DNA of 64,000 nt from Pedobacter sp. BMA (lineage in GTDB: Bacteria > Bacteroidota > Bacteroidia > Sphingobacteriales > Sphingobacteriaceae), in the NCBI RefSeq assembly GCF_001027745.1, contig NZ_LECU01000006.1, forward strand, positions 372,001-436,000. The letters run 5' to 3'. Below are positions 9,675 to 16,679 of this stretch, one piece after another. The stretch's first letter is position 1. Each line of letters begins with the position of its first letter. The notes under the pieces are model-generated. The model ran no database searches, was not told the origin of the DNA, and worked only from the letters and a program-made list of their open reading frames with translations. The position numbers and the translations under genes are program-made.

Positions 9675-9686
9675 ACCAAACAACTG

Positions 9687-9716
9687 AAAGCCCCGCACAT
9701 GCGGGGCTTTATTTTT
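9687..9716. terminator. Bidirectional terminator between convergent genes
   Basis: A perfect GC-rich 10-bp stem, AAAGCCCCGC (9687-9696) and GCGGGGCTTT (9701-9710), has a 4-base loop and is flanked by T-rich sequence on the plus strand and an A-tract on the other arm. It sits between the DUF4097-like gene (+) and the nuclease gene (-) and can serve both. Confidence 0.9.
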
Positions 9717-9727
9717 TAAAAGAATAG

Positions 9728-10270
9728 TCAGGAGCGAGTGAAGCCAGTGTGAAACTGGTGTTTGCTCTTTTTGTGTTTTACAGACCTCCATTCCCATGGG
9801 GCCGTTGGGTTTTGATCATGCCAAAGGCCTGCCCGTTGTTTTCTGGCGGTTAGTTCCAATTGAGCGTAACGTTGATCTGTAGAATATTTTTTAAAGTGCC
9901 ACGCCATTCCTTGTCTGATCATTTCCTGATTTACAATCTGCTTCTTATGATTGGCTACCACGGCAATTAATCTTCTATAGCGATCAAACTTCTCTCCGTA
10001 AACGGTTATCTGCTGGCCAAAACATAAGTTAGATAGGGCGATTTTGGCATTGTTGCCGAAAGGTTGTGAACCGCGCTTTTCAGGGCAGTCGATATGTGCC
10101 AAACGGATTTTAACGGGCTGATTCTGATATAAAACTTCCATGGTGTCGCCATCCAGTATCCGTATGACTTTTGCACTGAACGTTTTGTTTTTCAGATCCG
10201 GAAGTGCCGGGTCTGCTATTGGCTTGATCCACAGTAATAAAATGAAAAGAACTATTTTTCCCATCCACAT
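9728..10270 (-). CDS. Exported staphylococcal-nuclease-like (SNase/thermonuclease) protein
   Basis: The 180-residue protein has an N-terminal hydrophobic segment (about 5-16). The SNase fold follows with all key residues: the calcium/DNA motif 'ILDGDTMEV' (D40, D42), R56 in 'VKIRLAHIDCPE' with E64, and a basic 'DRYRRLIAVV'. It should be a secreted or periplasmic calcium-dependent nuclease cleaving DNA and RNA. The start ATG at 10270 lies inside the 3' end of the preceding lipoprotein gene (19-base overlap). A second ATG at 10264 is possible. The gene ends a minus-strand run that begins with an HNH nuclease gene at 12371. Confidence 0.9.
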   Translation of the reverse strand: MWMGKIVLFILLLWIKPIADPALPDLKNKTFSAKVIRILDGDTMEVLYQNQPVKIRLAHIDCPEKRGSQPFGNNAKIALSNLCFGQQITVYGEKFDRYRRLIAVVANHKKQIVNQEMIRQGMAWHFKKYSTDQRYAQLELTARKQRAGLWHDQNPTAPWEWRSVKHKKSKHQFHTGFTRS

Positions 10271-10461
10271 AAGGTTTTACCCTGGCTCTTTGCTTTTTCT
10301 AAAGTTACTTTAATGATTTTATGCTGGCAGTTGCTTAAACCACGACAGCTCGTCGTGTAGTGGTATTTTTTTCCGCCTTCGCTGTCGCAAAGGTAAACGG
10401 TTTGGGTTTCTTTGCAAGCGATTGTGGCAAAGAAAAGGATGATTAGGGAGAGGGTTTTCAT
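10252..10461 (-). CDS. Small Cys-rich lipoprotein, hypothetical
   Basis: This is a 69-residue protein with a lipoprotein signal and lipobox ('FFATIAC', Cys16). The mature part shows spaced Cys/His residues: 'VYLCDSEGGKKYHYTTSC', 'LSNCQHKI' and 'GKTLCGWE'. Small modules with this spacing (YxC..., YH...C..L..C, C-terminal C) occur in Bacteroidota alone or attached to SNase-type nucleases, so a metal-binding or disulphide-stabilised module is likely. That last point is from memory of the family and not a verified match. The gene overlaps the nuclease gene by 19 bases and starts 13 bases after the DUF4407 gene. Confidence 0.75.
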   Translation of the reverse strand: MKTLSLIILFFATIACKETQTVYLCDSEGGKKYHYTTSCRGLSNCQHKIIKVTLEKAKSQGKTLCGWEK

Positions 10462-10474
10462 TGGGGGGGTGATG

Positions 10475-11461
10475 CTATAATAGGTGAATTTTCGTCATGT
10501 GAATTTCCATTTGCTTTTGAATTGCTTTTTCGTAGTCTGAATCAGTATCGTTCGATTTTCCAATTAGCACTAATAACTCTATAAGCAATAAAAATATAAA
10601 CCATATAAAGTATACCACACATGCAATTAATGAACCTTTTATAATATTTACAAGGTTACTCAGTTCATCAAGGAAACCTACTTTGCTTTTAACTTCGTTT
10701 TCCAGATCAGATTTTAATGTAATTAACATGTTTTCTTTGTCTGTTTTCTGCTGATTCAGGTCCTTAAGCTGCTGATTTATGCCAGGGATCTGTTCTATTT
10801 TGGGATTAGGAATGGACCGAACATTTGTGGTTGAAACTTTTTTAAGGATAGTATTTGTTGTTTCAGTTTTTAGACTGTCTTTTATTGTTTTTTTAACAGG
10901 AACAACGCTTATAGTTGTTTCTAGAATTTGCTGATTTGGATTTTTGCTAATGTCCTCAATGAAACTTTTTCTCTCATTTTCTTTGGTGATGATTGCTTGA
11001 TTTAACGATGAGATGTGCGACGCTATTTCACTTGTTTTAGTAGGCATTAGTAATGCTACTTTTTGCTGATTTGTTATCATTTTTGCGCTCTCTATGTCGT
11101 CCTTGAAAATAATTTGATCAATAATCAAGGAGCCAATGATAGCCATTAAAAAAGCGAGTGCAAATCTGGTATATTTTAAAGCAGTATTTGTTTTTTCAAT
11201 AAGCAAAATTTGCCGTTCTATTTGTAGTATTATTAAAACTGAAATAAGTGAACCCGATAGACTTGCTAGTGGGCCAAGCTTAATATATCGCGAACAAAAA
11301 AAGTAGCCTACGAAGGCCCATAAAATAAAAATTATGATTAGTGCTGATGTATACTTTTTGACTTTCCTTACGGAAACCTCACTACATGCACTTAAAATAT
11401 AAAAATTATATCCTGTTAAAAAACAGCTTAATTTTAGCCACCAGGTTTGAAAAGTTCTCAT
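10475..11461 (-). CDS. DUF4407-family membrane protein
   Basis: The 328-residue protein has three N-terminal membrane helices (about 38-57, 66-82, 98-118). A long central region (about 120-270) predicted to be charged and coiled follows ('NQAIITKENERKSF', 'LKDLNQQKTDKENMLI'), then a fourth hydrophobic segment (about 275-300) and a short tail. The arrangement 'WWLKLSCFLTGYN' then 'EVSVRKVKKYTSA' and the 'IER...IEK' loop fit DUF4407. The family has no established function. It abuts the upstream coiled-coil gene with no spacer, so the two proteins probably act together. The region is visibly more AT-rich than the flanking nutrient-uptake genes. Confidence 0.75.
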   Translation of the reverse strand: MRTFQTWWLKLSCFLTGYNFYILSACSEVSVRKVKKYTSALIIIFILWAFVGYFFCSRYIKLGPLASLSGSLISVLIILQIERQILLIEKTNTALKYTRFALAFLMAIIGSLIIDQIIFKDDIESAKMITNQQKVALLMPTKTSEIASHISSLNQAIITKENERKSFIEDISKNPNQQILETTISVVPVKKTIKDSLKTETTNTILKKVSTTNVRSIPNPKIEQIPGINQQLKDLNQQKTDKENMLITLKSDLENEVKSKVGFLDELSNLVNIIKGSLIACVVYFIWFIFLLLIELLVLIGKSNDTDSDYEKAIQKQMEIHMTKIHLL

Positions 11462-12037
11462 TTAAAATCTTTTTAATATTGTATGATGAGAAATTGCTGA
11501 AAGGCCATTCATGAACCCTCGAGTGTAACTAATGATCATACCTTGACTATCACCAGTACTGTTTCTATGCTCTGATTCCATTTCTCTTACTTTGATAATG
11601 TGGCTTTCAGCGATACCTTTTTTCATTTTTAGCTCGTCGACGATATCGACCATTCCACTCCTACCCCTACTGTCAATATGAAAATCTATTTCTTTTATAA
11701 AATCTTCATAAAAGGTTTTTACTCTTCTGATTGTTCTTTCTAACTGATTCTTCAGCGCTTCTATGTTCTGCTCCAAATGTTTAACATCGGGATTCATTAG
11801 GGCATCTTCATATCCTTTGTTTTCGTGGTTTTTATCAAGGAAGTCGAATAATAGTTCAATAGTATTTTCTATTTTTTTTGTGCTACTACTCCGATCTTTG
11901 TCAATATCAGTTGTATCTTGTTCAATAAATATGTTTTCAGGAATGTCAACTGGATTGATTCGATTTGTTGGTTCAGCCACTAATAGCTGATTGGAAGGCA
12001 TTTCTTCCTGCCTGCTTTTTTTGAAAATATTAAACAT
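11462..12037 (-). CDS. Hypothetical cytosolic protein with coiled-coil region
   Basis: The 191-residue protein is not recognised. The N-terminus ('MFNIFKKSRQEEM') is amphipathic, the first 60 residues are polar and probably unstructured, and residues about 75-150 are helical with heptad-like spacing ('HLEQNIEALKNQLERTIRRVKTFYEDFI'; key part 'LEQNIEALKNQLERTIRRV'). The end is 'SYTRGFMNGLSAISHHTILKRF'; its key part is 'FMNGLSAISHHTIL'. There is no signal peptide. The gene overlaps the HNH gene by 8 bases and touches the DUF4407 gene, which suggests tightly coupled expression and a physical partnership with the membrane protein. Confidence 0.65.
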   Translation of the reverse strand: MFNIFKKSRQEEMPSNQLLVAEPTNRINPVDIPENIFIEQDTTDIDKDRSSSTKKIENTIELLFDFLDKNHENKGYEDALMNPDVKHLEQNIEALKNQLERTIRRVKTFYEDFIKEIDFHIDSRGRSGMVDIVDELKMKKGIAESHIIKVREMESEHRNSTGDSQGMIISYTRGFMNGLSAISHHTILKRF

Positions 12038-12371
12038 CTTGAATGTAGATTATTGGTACTTTAAATTTTGAATGACCACGTTGGTGACAAGAATTACACA
12101 GTGTTATTAGCAAGTTGTCAGAATAGTCCCATGGTACTTTAAATTTTTTTTGAGAAGTGATGTAATGATATTGACGATGGTGGACTTCAAGACTAATATC
12201 CTGTTTGCATATAATACACCGATTATTATCCCGGGATAAAATAATTGCTCTTTTATCTTTCCAACGTCTATCAAATAGCAGCGCGCCGTATGAACCATGC
12301 TTATCGGGAATTGGCTCTTCCTGTACGTTAGTCTTATTGATCGTATCGATATATCGTCTATAGGGAATCAT
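12030..12371 (-). CDS. HNH endonuclease domain protein
   Basis: The 113-residue protein carries a complete small HNH module: a zinc knuckle 'CIICKQD', the catalytic 'EVHHRQY', 'YSDNLLITLCNSCHQRGH' with the conserved Asn and the second CxxC, and final His residues. Short standalone HNH proteins can be phage-type, restriction-like or effector nucleases. No terminase or phage genes are nearby. The gene is the first of a minus-strand run (HNH, coiled-coil, DUF4407, lipoprotein, SNase). A strong hairpin at 12411-12472 separates it from the HsdR-N-like gene upstream. Confidence 0.85.
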   Translation of the reverse strand: MIPYRRYIDTINKTNVQEEPIPDKHGSYGALLFDRRWKDKRAIILSRDNNRCIICKQDISLEVHHRQYHYITSQKKFKVPWDYSDNLLITLCNSCHQRGHSKFKVPIIYIQDV

Positions 12372-12410
12372 AACTTCTTTAATTAAATGTGTACTCGCGT
12401 TCCTTTTCCA

Positions 12411-12472
12411 AAAAAATGCGGGATCGCCTACTTACGTCCCATTTGTAGAATAGGGCAATCCCAGCATTTTTT
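12411..12472. terminator. Long imperfect hairpin, likely terminator of the HsdR-N-like gene
   Basis: An almost complete inverted repeat of about 18-20 bp pairs AAAAAATGCG-GGATCGCC (12411-12428) with GGGCAATCCC-A-GCATTTTTT (12453-12472), with one bulge and a loop of about 24 bases. A/T tracts at both ends allow termination on either strand. It lies just after the minus-strand stop at 12486. Confidence 0.75.
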
Positions 12473-12485
12473 AAAGAGAGGAGCG

Positions 12486-13550
12486 TTATTGGTAATTTTC
12501 TAATGTTTGATGTAATTGATTTCGGAAACTGTAAATCTCGTCGAGGCTGTACAATTGCTTCTTTTCGCCGGCATCTTTGCCATTGGCGAAGGTTTCGAAA
12601 TATTTGTTTGCTGTATTGAAGTGTAGTCGACAAAGAGGTTTGCGATTGTTATCATCTAGCAGTATACCGAAATAAGATTGTGTATCGCGGGGAGCAATCC
12701 GTTCTGCACCTATCTTTTCTCGCAGTATGGCCTTAACGATTTGGAAAGCCTCAAGCTCTTCGTCGGTCGTGATAATTTTAGACTCGCTGCTTTCGGTAAC
12801 TGGCTGTGCTTTGCCATCACTTTCTGGCTTAGCCTTTTCATTAATATTTAATGCGGACTTTAAACGATCGCTAATGGATTCATTTATTGAAAGTGTTAAA
12901 GCTTTTTTGGCATATTCTTTAAACGTGGCCATTCTACTTGCAGTAAGCGGCTTGTCGAAGAAACGGTTAACCAGTAGTTTAACCAGTTCATCGCTGGGGT
13001 TTTCTATTTCTTTCTCAAACTCTTTCCTAATGGCTTTGATGTACTTTAATCCTTCGGCCGAATCTAGTATGTTTTCGAGGCTATATTCATTTTTGGTGAA
13101 GCTCTCCAAAATCTTGATGGCGTTATCTTTCAGATCTTCAATATCGATGGTTAAAAAAGGCTTCTCATCCATGATGTTAGGCTTCTCCAGGTCCGCATAG
13201 AAGTTATATACGGTACCGTTCGTAAGTACGCCAAACCTGGCCTTTGAAACATGGTAGTAACGGTGGAGTTGGGAGTTATGGGCATCGGCACTTTCTTTCC
13301 AGTGCTTACACTCAAAAATCAGAATGGGCTCATTGTTTTTGCGGATTACATAATCTACTTTTTCGCCCTTTTTGGTACCAATGTCACAGATGTGCTCGGG
13401 GATTACTTCTGTCGGATTAAAGATATCATAACCGAGGATTTGAATGAAGGGCATAACAAATGCATTTTTGGTGGCTTCTTCAGTGTTAATCTGATCTTTA
13501 AGTCCAACTACTCTTTGGTGTAGTTGCTCGAGCTTTAATTTGAGATCCAT
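12486..13550 (-). CDS. Orphan type I restriction HsdR N-terminal-like nuclease
   Basis: The 354-residue protein has an N-terminal HsdR_N-type PD-(D/E)XK nuclease fold at about 20-150. It shows 'NAFVMPFIQILGYDIFNP', the catalytic 'KVDYVI' Asp, 'PILIFECKHW' (E-x-K) and 'ARFGVLTNGTVYNFYADLE'. The rest is helical and polar, with a C-terminal region around 'ESKIITTDEELEAFQIVKAI'. The SF2 helicase motor of real HsdR is missing, and no HsdM or HsdS gene is nearby. Proteins of this kind are common orphans annotated only by the N-terminal domain. A role in defence or DNA maintenance is plausible but unproven. Confidence 0.8.
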   Translation of the reverse strand: MDLKLKLEQLHQRVVGLKDQINTEEATKNAFVMPFIQILGYDIFNPTEVIPEHICDIGTKKGEKVDYVIRKNNEPILIFECKHWKESADAHNSQLHRYYHVSKARFGVLTNGTVYNFYADLEKPNIMDEKPFLTIDIEDLKDNAIKILESFTKNEYSLENILDSAEGLKYIKAIRKEFEKEIENPSDELVKLLVNRFFDKPLTASRMATFKEYAKKALTLSINESISDRLKSALNINEKAKPESDGKAQPVTESSESKIITTDEELEAFQIVKAILREKIGAERIAPRDTQSYFGILLDDNNRKPLCRLHFNTANKYFETFANGKDAGEKKQLYSLDEIYSFRNQLHQTLENYQ

Positions 13551-13647
13551 CGTGAGGGTGATTTTGATTTAATCAAATGTAGCGCTAACCACTCACCTGT
13601 TTTTACGGGAAACCGTAAGCCTCGAAAAAAAAATATCTGGAAATCTG

Positions 13648-14319
13648 CTAAATAATGTTTTTGTCTTTGCAGTAAGCAATAAGCTGCTCATTTTTTGTGA
13701 ATCCAAAGATAGCCTTCATTGATCCTAGTTTCTTTTCAACGCTGCTTAACCCGAATGGGGTAATGCTATTTGCCTGCAGATAATGCGGAATGTCTTTTTG
13801 TGAAGTACCCTGCGCCAGTTGTGAAATGATTGCCAGTTCGACAACGCTGAAGTCATAATCAATTTCTGCTTTCTCTTCCTTTTTGAGGTTTCCTGATAAA
13901 TATCTGCCGCCCTTGGAAATGGTTTCAATAGCTAATTTAAGATCCTGACTGTCTCTGCGTCCTTTGGGTACATATGCATCGATATCACATTCTTTAAACA
14001 GATGTTGAGCAACTGAAAGACGATTTTCTACGGAGAAGACCAGTATTTTTAAATCTGGCTGAACATCTTTTGCCGCTTTGATCAATGCATTTCCGGTTGT
14101 AATGATTTGTTTGGTATGATCGTCATCGAACGACAAATCGGTAATCAGCAAATCATAAGGATTACCTTCGCTCATTGCCTTTTTTATGCGAGCCAAAGCA
14201 TCATCGCAATAATAAACCTGATTTTTTATATCGTGTGAAATTCCCAGGTCTTCTAATGCCTTTTGTACCGATATGTTTGAACTTTCATAATCTTCTGCGA
14301 TTAATACTTTTTGTAACAT
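13648..14319 (-). CDS. NarL/FixJ-type response regulator
   Basis: The 223-residue protein has a receiver domain (1-125) with acidic D9/D10, phosphoacceptor D61 in 'LLITDLSF' and conserved K119 in 'YVPKG'. A LuxR-like C-terminal DNA-binding domain (about 155-215) follows, with 'FSVVELAIISQLAQGTSQKD' and 'GLSSVEKKLGSMKAIFG'. The HTH region is longer and more divergent than in classic GerE domains, as often in Bacteroidota. The gene starts 6 bases after the stop of the histidine kinase gene and is clearly its cognate regulator. Possible targets include the TTCCG array at 16626-16679 (inference). Confidence 0.88.
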   Translation of the reverse strand: MLQKVLIAEDYESSNISVQKALEDLGISHDIKNQVYYCDDALARIKKAMSEGNPYDLLITDLSFDDDHTKQIITTGNALIKAAKDVQPDLKILVFSVENRLSVAQHLFKECDIDAYVPKGRRDSQDLKLAIETISKGGRYLSGNLKKEEKAEIDYDFSVVELAIISQLAQGTSQKDIPHYLQANSITPFGLSSVEKKLGSMKAIFGFTKNEQLIAYCKDKNII

Positions 14320-14325
14320 AGTTCT

Positions 14326-16017
14326 TTATAAGTGAATTGGAAAAGAAATTTGAATCTCTAATCCGGCGTGATCTACATTTTCAAAAGTAATGTTGCCCGA
14401 AATGTTTTCGATACGGGTTCCCGTACTGGTTAGGCCATTATTAAAATTCACTTTATCAGGAAAGCCAATGCCGTTATCCTGATACTTAATCTTTGCTTCA
14501 TTTGTTGTTCTGCTAAAGGTTAATTCCACAATATTGGCTTTGCTATGTTTCTTCATATTTACCATTAGTTCCTGTAGAACCGGTTCCAGCTCTTGTTTGG
14601 CTGCAAGTGAAACATCCTTCCAGAAGGCTGAGTCATTCCCATGCAACCTCACTGTTGTGGATGATGAAGTAAATGAGTGAAGCATTTTGCCGATCTGTTC
14701 ATGGAAGAGATTTGTAGGAGGTGTGGGCACTGATTTATCGTATGAAATATCCCGCGACTTTTCATACATATATTCAATTTTATCCAAAATACTTTCTTTA
14801 TCTATTTCGGGTTGATTTTCTATCTCTGTCATTACGCGGTACAGTCCGTTGGCTACTACATCATGCACTTTTTTAGAAGTTTTTAAGCGGTTTTCCTGAA
14901 TGGTTTTCTCCGCTTCCAGGGCCAAAGTTTGTTTGCGTTTCCGGTACCAGAAAACAATAAAGATCGTTCCGGCGATACCGAGCAATATAACGCCAGCGAG
15001 TATAAGTTCTCGTCTGGCAATTTGATATTCTTTATCGGCATTTTCCTTCTGTAATTTTAGATTCTCTGATTTGTTTTTTTCCGAATCATACCTTATTAAA
15101 GCAAACTGATTTTTAGCAGCGCTTCTGGCGGTTTGTATGCTATCGTTTAAAGATTCGTATGTTTTGAAGTATTGCTTCATTTTTTTCGGCGGACTCAACC
15201 GAATGAGTTTCTGCAGTGCCTGAAGTTGGTCGTCAGCACTCCCCGCTTCTTTTGAAACATGGAGCATTTTTGCGGCATAGCTGAAAGCTATAACAGGATT
15301 TGATTCTGCGTAGTAGTCAGCAAGTGAAGCATAGCTGGAATTCATGCCCCACAAATCTCTCTCCCGTAAACGTATATCCAATGATTTCAGTAAGTCTGGA
15401 ACAGGGTTGAATAACCTATCCTTTTGCCATTTGGTATTCGAAATGTTTGTCAGCGACATTGCATAATGAAGTTTATCTTTCCAGTTCTCTTTCAGTATCT
15501 GATTGTAAATGTTTAACGCATTTTGGTAATCTCCAGCTTCCTGGTAAGAGTTGGCTTTATTGTTAAGGTAAACAAGCCTTTTGGTTGAGTCATTGGAAAA
15601 TTGTACAGCTGAATCGTAAAATTTAATTGCATTTTGATGCTGTTTAAGATGAGCGGTAGCGATACCCAGATTATTGAAATTCGCACTGAGTTGGATACTG
15701 TCTTTAGAATTGTTTTTTTTGAAAAAAGGTATAGCGCTTAAAGAGAGCTCTTGTCCGCCAAAATAATCTCCTTTATCTGTGGCAATGATGGCCATATTAA
15801 CCAGACACCTACCTACTTTGGGACTGTCATTTTGCTTGAGGAAAACTTCTTTAGCTTCGTTAAAATAAAAATATGCACTATCTGATTGTTGCTTATCTCT
15901 AAATTCAAATGCTTTATCATAAAATACATTCTGAATTATTTTTGATGAGGTGCCTTGGTTTTTTGAGCAAGCGAACAAAAGACAAATAGAAGCGAGAGGA
16001 AGTGAATAGCGTTTCAA
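14326..16017 (-). CDS. TPR-containing lipoprotein-type sensor histidine kinase
   Basis: The 563-residue protein begins with a signal peptide and lipobox-like 'LLFAC' (Cys17). Periplasmic TPR repeats (about 30-280; 'ANFNNLGIATAHLKQHQNAI', 'LNNKANSYQEAGDYQNAL'), a coiled stretch (about 300-335), a membrane helix (339-357) and a cytosolic kinase core follow. The presumed phosphoacceptor is H385 in 'SKKVHDVVANGLYRVM', a divergent HisKA_3-like box. The ATPase has N487 in 'ELMVNMKKHSKAN' and the G-box 'DNGIGF' (514-519). The combination of a possible lipid anchor and a TM helix is odd; the N-terminal segment may simply be cleaved. The kinase probably senses a peptide or envelope cue through its TPRs. 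Confidence 0.88.
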   Translation of the reverse strand: MKRYSLPLASICLLFACSKNQGTSSKIIQNVFYDKAFEFRDKQQSDSAYFYFNEAKEVFLKQNDSPKVGRCLVNMAIIATDKGDYFGGQELSLSAIPFFKKNNSKDSIQLSANFNNLGIATAHLKQHQNAIKFYDSAVQFSNDSTKRLVYLNNKANSYQEAGDYQNALNIYNQILKENWKDKLHYAMSLTNISNTKWQKDRLFNPVPDLLKSLDIRLRERDLWGMNSSYASLADYYAESNPVIAFSYAAKMLHVSKEAGSADDQLQALQKLIRLSPPKKMKQYFKTYESLNDSIQTARSAAKNQFALIRYDSEKNKSENLKLQKENADKEYQIARRELILAGVILLGIAGTIFIVFWYRKRKQTLALEAEKTIQENRLKTSKKVHDVVANGLYRVMTEIENQPEIDKESILDKIEYMYEKSRDISYDKSVPTPPTNLFHEQIGKMLHSFTSSSTTVRLHGNDSAFWKDVSLAAKQELEPVLQELMVNMKKHSKANIVELTFSRTTNEAKIKYQDNGIGFPDKVNFNNGLTSTGTRIENISGNITFENVDHAGLEIQISFPIHL

Positions 16018-16019
16018 AT

Positions 16020-16036
16020 CTTAGTTTTTAACTAAG
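16020..16036. other. Short hairpin at the 5' end of the kinase gene
   Basis: A perfect 7-bp inverted repeat, CTTAGTT and AACTAAG, around a TTT loop lies immediately before the start codon of the minus-strand histidine kinase gene (ATG at 16017). It could be an operator half or reduce translation initiation. It is short and AT-rich, so chance is possible. Confidence 0.35.
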
Positions 16037-16100
16037 TTAGAAATTAATAGCTAAAATGTTTGCTGTGAATTCGAATTTAACAATGCTCGGCTTTTTCAAA

Positions 16101-16141
16101 ACACTATGATCTCAAATTCGATGCATCTGAGACCATAGTAT
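16101..16141 (-). terminator. Hairpin terminator after the small-peptide gene
   Basis: On the minus strand, ATACTATGGTCTCA and TGAGATCATAGTGT pair over 14 bp (two G-U wobbles) around a 13-base loop and are followed by a short T-run. It lies 12 bases after the stop of the 65-residue peptide gene, so most transcription of that gene should end before the kinase gene. Confidence 0.7.
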
Positions 16142-16152
16142 TTGACTACAAA

Positions 16153-16350
16153 TTAACCACCGATTTGATCTTTCGGCGGAGGTGTTTGTCCGGTATTGCC
16201 ACCTGTGCTGCCACCGCCATCATCATCGCCCTCGTCTCCTCCGTCTTCAGTTGTGGAGTTAACTTGTACAGTACCCTGTCCGGTGTTTGTATTTGGACAA
16301 TTTGGGGAAACTAGTCCCATTAGAATAGCAATAAAGATTGGTAAAAACAT
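16153..16350 (-). CDS. Tiny exported acidic Gly/Asp-rich peptide, hypothetical
   Basis: This predicted 65-residue product has a hydrophobic N-terminus (about 2-15, 'FLPIFIAILMGLVSP') and an Asn/Thr segment. A strongly acidic Gly-rich tail ('EDGGDEGDDDGGG') and a Pro-containing end ('GQTPPPKDQIGG') follow. No family is recognised. The ATG at 16350 is followed by a full frame to a stop and then a good terminator, supporting a real short gene. It sits just upstream of, and on the same strand as, the TPR histidine kinase and response regulator genes. It could be an exported signal or ligand for that kinase, which is inference. Coding status is less certain than for longer genes. Confidence 0.55.
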   Translation of the reverse strand: MFLPIFIAILMGLVSPNCPNTNTGQGTVQVNSTTEDGGDEGDDDGGGSTGGNTGQTPPPKDQIGG

Positions 16351-16653
16351 GATTCAAAAATTTTAGAATTGAAATACTGTGTAGGTCCCCGCGACCCATG
16401 CGCGGGGCTTGCTACGATGTAGTTCAGAAGGCCTTCTGAAAATTTTTGGGAAGTGATGAGTTTCCATCGCGGGAGCTTTTTAACTGCTTCCCAAACCGGT
16501 TATTGGCAACCGCGATTTTCACTCGTTTTAGCAATCAGTGTTTTTATAAAGCGCGATTAATTAGAAGGCGCTTTCGCTGTTTGCTGATACAAATGTAGAG
16601 GGGTAAAATTTTAATAGTTAGGGAATTCCGATCTTTCCGGTTGATTTCCGGTA
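16351..16653. other. Structured 300-bp intergenic region between divergent genes
   Basis: No protein gene is seen. The stretch holds several inverted repeats. CCCCGCG/CGCGGGG lies at 16387-16407 (7-bp stem, 7-base loop). TTCAGAAGGCCTTCTGAA at 16423-16440 is an 18-bp perfect palindrome. TTTGGGAAG/CTTCCCAAA spans 16445-16453 and 16487-16495, and AAAGCGC/GCGCTTT spans 16548-16554 and 16568-16574. A run of TTCCG repeats begins at 16626. The density of stems exceeds that of any other non-coding stretch here except the SAM riboswitch, so a structured RNA or a complex divergent promoter is plausible. Confidence 0.55.
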
Positions 16654-16679
16654 ATGCTTGATAAGTTCCGGAATTTCCG
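16626..16679. promoter_or_regulatory. Helically phased TTCCG direct-repeat array
   Basis: TTCCG occurs five times, starting at 16626, 16635, 16646, 16666 and 16675, i.e. spacings of 9, 11, 20 and 9 bases, close to one or two helical turns. One copy forms the palindrome TTCCGGAA (16666-16673). Such arrays are typical of cooperative activator binding. The site is upstream of the alternative start at 16708 of the next gene. Confidence 0.5.

Noticed and set aside
12379..12633. 84-residue minus-strand frame overlapping the 3' end of the HsdR-N-like gene
   Set aside because: It lies in another frame of a well-supported gene, runs through the hairpin at 12411-12472, and its residues show no domain pattern.
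12727..13200. 157-residue plus-strand frame opposite the HsdR-N-like gene
   Set aside because: Ser/Phe/Leu-rich shadow of a real minus-strand gene.
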